Shown here piece by piece: positions 6,216-9,715 of a stretch of 9,715 nucleotides of DNA. Source of the DNA: an uncultured Caulobacteraceae bacterium (lineage in GTDB: Bacteria > Pseudomonadota > Alphaproteobacteria > Caulobacterales > Caulobacteraceae); NCBI GenBank assembly GCA_903884915.1, contig CAISGS010000592.1:1-9715 (forward strand). Reading direction: 5' to 3'. The notes under the pieces are model-generated. The model was not told where the DNA came from and did not search any database. It worked only from the letters and a program-made list of their open reading frames with translations. The position numbers and the translations under genes were made by a program. The number at the start of each line of letters is the position of its first letter. Within the stretch, counting starts at the first letter, position 1.

Positions 6216-7280
6216 ATGCCTATCGGCACAATGCGAACCTTTACCTTTACCGTTCGCGACTACACCGATCTTCGGATCGCTGTGAGCAATGTCCAAAAAC
6301 TGCCCTTCGTTGCCAGCGCGTCCGAGTTAGAGCGGTCGATGATCGGCACGATTGTCTCTGAGCTTGGCTCCAACATCATCAAATATGCGACCTACGGCAC
6401 CATTATAGCGAGCCTTTACGATGAAGGCGGTCAGCAAGGGGTTGAAATTATAGCGATAGATGATGGGCCGGGGATCAAAAACATAGACCTGGCGCTCCGC
6501 GATAGTTTCTCCACCGGCCAGACCCTCGGCTTAGGCTTGCCGGGCGTAAAACGGATGGCTGATCGATTTTCCATTCGATCCGCACCCTTTTCGGGAACCA
6601 TCGTGAGCGCCATCAAGCTTTTGAAATCGGCGGGGCGGAGCTCAACGCTCATCATTGATGAGCCGAGGATTTTTGATGGTTCAAGCCAGCCCTTCGCGCA
6701 ACGCTGCGAGATTGGCTCCCATTTTCGCCCAATGGTGGGTCAGATTAACAGTGGCGACCGCGTTGTTATCGCGGAATCAGAGAACCAAACTCTGATCGTC
6801 ATTATTGATGTTACGGGTCACGGAGATCGGGCGCATGCGAGCGCCAAACTCATCCAATCCATCATCGAAACCAACAGCGCCCAAGACCCAAAGGCCCTAA
6901 TGGCCCTGCTTCATACCAAGCTGCAGGGCACACTTGGCGCAGCCATTGGGATCCTGAAAATTGATAAACACTCCAACCGCTTTAGCTATCTGGCGGTCGG
7001 CAACACCGGCGCGAGCCGCGTTGAGGGAAAGAAATGGCGCGGGATTTCTAAGGACGGAGTCCTTGGCCAGCGCTTACCTACCCTGCGGGAGCAAACCGAA
7101 CTGCTGGAACCCGGCGACGTTCTCTTTCTTTGGACTGACGGTTTACCAGAGACGACGACGCCCCAGTTTCTTCAACGCCACATCGACGAAGCCACACAGC
7201 CCCTCGCCCGCCGTATTGTTACAGAGATGGGACGGGACCACGATGATGCGGGATGCGCCATTTTGAAGTGGTTTGCCTAA
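6216..7280 (+). CDS. rsbT-rsbX: RsbT-RsbX fusion: STAS serine kinase joined to PP2C-type phosphatase
   Basis: 354 aa, two enzymes in one chain. Residues about 8-135 are an RsbT-like GHKL ATPase: N-box [11 protein letters not shown] with Glu49 and Asn53, G1 box DDGPGI (82-87), G2 box TLGLGLPG (103-110). RsbT phosphorylates RsbS and RsbR on Ser/Thr. A short linker follows (about 136-155). Residues about 156-354 are a SpoIIE/RsbX-like PP2C phosphatase: GD at 180-181, IDVTGHG (Asp198), VGNTGASR (262-269), WTDGLPE (Asp308) and HDDAGCAIL (Asp343/344). All acidic metal-binding positions expected of the family are present, so both halves look active. The start at 6216 lies 2 nt after the rsbS stop; an in-frame ATG at 6231 is an alternative. 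In Bacillus these activities come from separate genes, with rsbX at the end of the sigB operon. The joined form would put kinase and reset enzyme in fixed 1:1 ratio. Confidence 0.88.
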   Translation: MPIGTMRTFTFTVRDYTDLRIAVSNVQKLPFVASASELERSMIGTIVSELGSNIIKYATYGTIIASLYDEGGQQGVEIIAIDDGPGIKNIDLALRDSFSTGQTLGLGLPGVKRMADRFSIRSAPFSGTIVSAIKLLKSAGRSSTLIIDEPRIFDGSSQPFAQRCEIGSHFRPMVGQINSGDRVVIAESENQTLIVIIDVTGHGDRAHASAKLIQSIIETNSAQDPKALMALLHTKLQGTLGAAIGILKIDKHSNRFSYLAVGNTGASRVEGKKWRGISKDGVLGQRLPTLREQTELLEPGDVLFLWTDGLPETTTPQFLQRHIDEATQPLARRIVTEMGRDHDDAGCAILKWFA

Positions 7281-9715
7281 TGCAGCTTTCCAACCTAAAG
7301 ATTAGCAATCCAGACGCCGTCTATTCTGGCCGTCGCAAGATCTATGATTTCGCGATTGCGCTGAGCAAGGACGCCGTACTCTCGGCCCAGATCGCCGGTG
7401 AATTTTCCGAACTCGCAAAGCTATTGGCAAACTATGGCGATCGGGCCCGTGCCAGTGTTTCGCTGACCATGCGGCGCGGCCACCCTCTCATCGAAATCGA
7501 ATATTACGTCAAAAGCGCCGACGATGACACGAACGCCCCTCAAAACGCTCAAAGGTCGAAGACGCCCTACCGCGCTCTACGGGAGTATCAGCTTGCCGTT
7601 TCGCCGCCGACTGAGAGCCAGATCGAGCGATATCGGTCAATATTGACTGAAAAGACCCGCGAAGAACTCTTCCGCGACATTCATGAGATCAACGACGAAC
7701 TACGCGATGCGACGGCCGAGGCGGTGTCCGCCGCCCAAATGAAGGCCGACTTCTTGGCCAATATGAGCCACGAAATTCGCACGCCGATGAATGCGATCGT
7801 GGGCATGACCCATCTGGCGCTCAGTACGGACCTATCGCAAAAGCAGCGGGGCTATATCGAGCGGATCCAACAGTCCTCGCAGCATCTGATGATGCTCATT
7901 GAAGACATTTTGGACTTCTCCAAAATTGAATCTGGAAAGATGACCATCGAAGAGGTCGAATTCCAGATTGAAAATATCATTCACAACCTGATCACCATCA
8001 ACGCCGAGAACCTCGAGCGCAAGAACATCGAATTCACGTTCAAGATCGATCCGAAGGTTCCGAAAAATCTTAGGGGTGATCCGTTCAGGCTCAGCCAAAT
8101 CCTGATCAACTTTGTCAGCAATGCGATCAAGTTCAGCGACCACGGCGAGGTCGGTGTCCATGTCGAGATGGAGGATGAGGGTCCTGACGATATCCAGCTG
8201 AAGTTCACCGTCAGCGACACCGGCATTGGCATTAGTCCAGAGCAGCAAAAGAAGCTGTTCCAAAGCTTCCAACAGGCCGACACCTCCACCACCCGCAAAT
8301 ATGGCGGCACGGGTCTGGGTCTGGTGATCAGTAAGAGCCTTGCGGAGTTGATGGGGGGCAAGGTGGGCCTGTCCAGTCAACTGGGACAGGGCTCGAAGTT
8401 CTGGTTCAGCGCGAGACTGAAGCACAGTCAGGAAATCCAGCAATCGGCCATTCAACTGGATCTTTCGACCATCAAGGCCTTTGTCGTCGACGATCACGAC
8501 CGTGCCCGTCAGATCATGGTCGAAATCCTGACCGCGATGGGTGTGACCTGTGTTCCGTTAACGTCCGGCTTTGCCTGCCTGTCCGAACTGCAAGCCGCCA
8601 TCAATGCGCATGATGAGCCCGACATCGTCTTCATCGACTGGAAGATGCCCGGCCTCGACGGCATGGAAACGGCCAAAGCCATTCGCAAAATGCCTTTTGT
8701 GGTCCCGCCAAAACTGGTTCTGGCCACGGCGCTTGGCCGGGAAGACATTCGAAATAACGAAGGCCACCGGCTGTTCGACGATGCGATCGTTAAGCCCGTT
8801 CATGGCTCGAACCTCTTAGATGCCCTGGCCAATACCCTCTTCGCGAACCCCAGACCCAAAAAGGCCAAGGGGCGAAAGTCCAAATCGGACAAGAGTTCGA
8901 AGCTATCAGAGGCCGAGATCAAGGCCTTCACCAAGCGCTTCAAACATGCCCGCATTCTGTTGGTCGAAGATAATGAGATCAATCGCGACGTTGCGGTCGG
9001 GCTATTCCAAGAGCGCAACATAGCCATCGAACTGGCAGAAAATGGGCTAGAGGCTCTGTTTAGGGTCAAGGCAGAGCCGTGGGACCTCGTGTTCATGGAT
9101 ATGCACATGCCGATCATGGATGGTCTCGAAGCCACCCTTGAGATCCGCAAACTGCCGGAACTGGCCAATCTGCCCATCGTGGCCCTCACCGCAAACGCCA
9201 TGGCCAAGGACCGGGAACGGTGCGCCGAGGTCGGCATGAACGACTATGTGACCAAACCCATCAATCCCAATGAGCTTTGGCGGGTGTTGGAACAATGGGT
9301 CACGCCCAATGTTACGGACGTTGAGCTGGCCGAAGCGCCATCGGAGCAGGTCTTGGCAATCGAAGCCCCCACCTTGCCGACCGTTGAAGGGATCGATCGG
9401 GTTAAGGCGCTGCAAAATACCAACGGCAATGAAAAGCTAGCGCTCTCCATCCTCACCAAGTTTGCAGACCGCAGCGCGCGGTTCTCCGCGGAATATGACG
9501 CGGCCCATAGCGCCGAGACCTCCAAGGACAGGGAACGGATTGCCCATAGCCTGAAGGGCACGGCGGGCAGCGTCGGGGCGGATCACATCGCGACCATGGC
9601 CGGTCAACTCGAGAGCATGATTAGTCAGGGCAATGACAGCCACCTGATCGAACAACAGTACCAGACCCTCTGCTTGGCCCTAGGCTCGCTGCTGAGCCAT
9701 CTGAACATCGCGCTC
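7280..9715 (+). CDS. Hybrid histidine kinase (HisKA-HATPase-REC-REC-Hpt), 3' end outside window
   Basis: Open for 812 codons to the window edge. Starts at ATG 7280, overlapping the TAA of the preceding gene (TAATG), so translation is probably coupled. Residues 1-75 resemble the first half of an RsbT-like ATPase (see findings). Residues about 112-158 are predicted coiled coil. HisKA follows with His164 in [10 protein letters not shown], then HATPase with Asn281 ([10 protein letters not shown]), DTGIGI at 313-318 and GGTGLGL at 342-348. REC1 spans about 400-515 (Asp404/405, phospho-acceptor Asp453, Lys505). A Lys-rich linker covers 525-541. REC2 spans about 558-670 (Asp564, acceptor Asp607, Lys659). 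Hpt starts near 710, with His756 in [10 protein letters not shown]. All phosphorelay residues are present. There is no membrane segment or signal peptide, so it is cytoplasmic and must get its input from a partner, presumably the stressosome. The Hpt domain is nearly complete, so the stop codon is probably close beyond the edge. The final partner regulator is not in view. Confidence 0.9.
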   Translation, partial: MQLSNLKISNPDAVYSGRRKIYDFAIALSKDAVLSAQIAGEFSELAKLLANYGDRARASVSLTMRRGHPLIEIEYYVKSADDDTNAPQNAQRSKTPYRALREYQLAVSPPTESQIERYRSILTEKTREELFRDIHEINDELRDATAEAVSAAQMKADFLANMSHEIRTPMNAIVGMTHLALSTDLSQKQRGYIERIQQSSQHLMMLIEDILDFSKIESGKMTIEEVEFQIENIIHNLITINAENLERKNIEFTFKIDPKVPKNLRGDPFRLSQILINFVSNAIKFSDHGEVGVHVEMEDEGPDDIQLKFTVSDTGIGISPEQQKKLFQSFQQADTSTTRKYGGTGLGLVISKSLAELMGGKVGLSSQLGQGSKFWFSARLKHSQEIQQSAIQLDLSTIKAFVVDDHDRARQIMVEILTAMGVTCVPLTSGFACLSELQAAINAHDEPDIVFIDWKMPGLDGMETAKAIRKMPFVVPPKLVLATALGREDIRNNEGHRLFDDAIVKPVHGSNLLDALANTLFANPRPKKAKGRKSKSDKSSKLSEAEIKAFTKRFKHARILLVEDNEINRDVAVGLFQERNIAIELAENGLEALFRVKAEPWDLVFMDMHMPIMDGLEATLEIRKLPELANLPIVALTANAMAKDRERCAEVGMNDYVTKPINPNELWRVLEQWVTPNVTDVELAEAPSEQVLAIEAPTLPTVEGIDRVKALQNTNGNEKLALSILTKFADRSARFSAEYDAAHSAETSKDRERIAHSLKGTAGSVGADHIATMAGQLESMISQGNDSHLIEQQYQTLCLALGSLLSHLNIAL

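Noticed and set aside
7832..8497. Long antisense open frame (221 aa) opposite the hybrid kinase
   Set aside because: It mirrors the codon structure of the HATPase region, has no recognisable domain, and the plus-strand frame carries all kinase motifs.

Overview
The window looks like a chromosomal segment of a moderately GC-rich Gram-negative bacterium, most likely an alphaproteobacterium of the Caulobacterales or Sphingomonadales type. The grounds are the codon usage, an outer-membrane two-partner secretion (TPS) system, and a small periplasmic protein of a kind I associate with those orders. No rRNA, tRNA, transposase, CRISPR array or attachment site was seen. Coding density is high, and the only intergenic stretches of note are about 4119-4392 and 4702-4892.

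Left part (1-4118, minus strand): a TPS operon. The transporter gene (TpsB/FhaC-like, POTRA domains plus a 16-strand-type barrel) comes first. After a 14-nt gap it is followed by a large filamentous-haemagglutinin-like exoprotein (TpsA), whose 3' end lies outside the window. The TpsA frame is open for all 805 codons that can be seen. It has a TPS secretion domain with the NPNGM motif, a glycine-rich beta-helix region, and then a tail of 59-residue 'GAVTWGDG' repeats.

Centre (4119-4892): an AT-rich divergent promoter region, a 102-aa exported protein of unknown function on the plus strand with a hairpin in its leader, a rho-independent terminator, and a promoter region with a perfect inverted repeat in front of the next operon.

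Right part (4893-9715, plus strand): a tightly packed four-gene operon that reads as a stressosome module. It encodes a globin-coupled RsbR (protoglobin plus STAS), RsbS (STAS only), a fusion of the RsbT serine kinase with an RsbX-like PP2C phosphatase, and a large hybrid histidine kinase (HisKA, HATPase, REC, REC, Hpt). The start of the kinase gene overlaps the stop of the fusion gene. By analogy with the Bacillus stressosome, RsbR and RsbS would form a scaffold that holds RsbT. A gas or redox change at the globin haem would let RsbT phosphorylate the STAS domains and leave, and the phosphatase half would reset the system. No RsbU, anti-sigma factor or sigma factor is visible. The hybrid kinase begins with what looks like a decayed RsbT-like ATPase fold that lacks the ATP-binding motifs, so the proposed output is a phosphorelay in place of sigma-B. 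The fused kinase/phosphatase and this possible docking domain are the most unusual content of the window.
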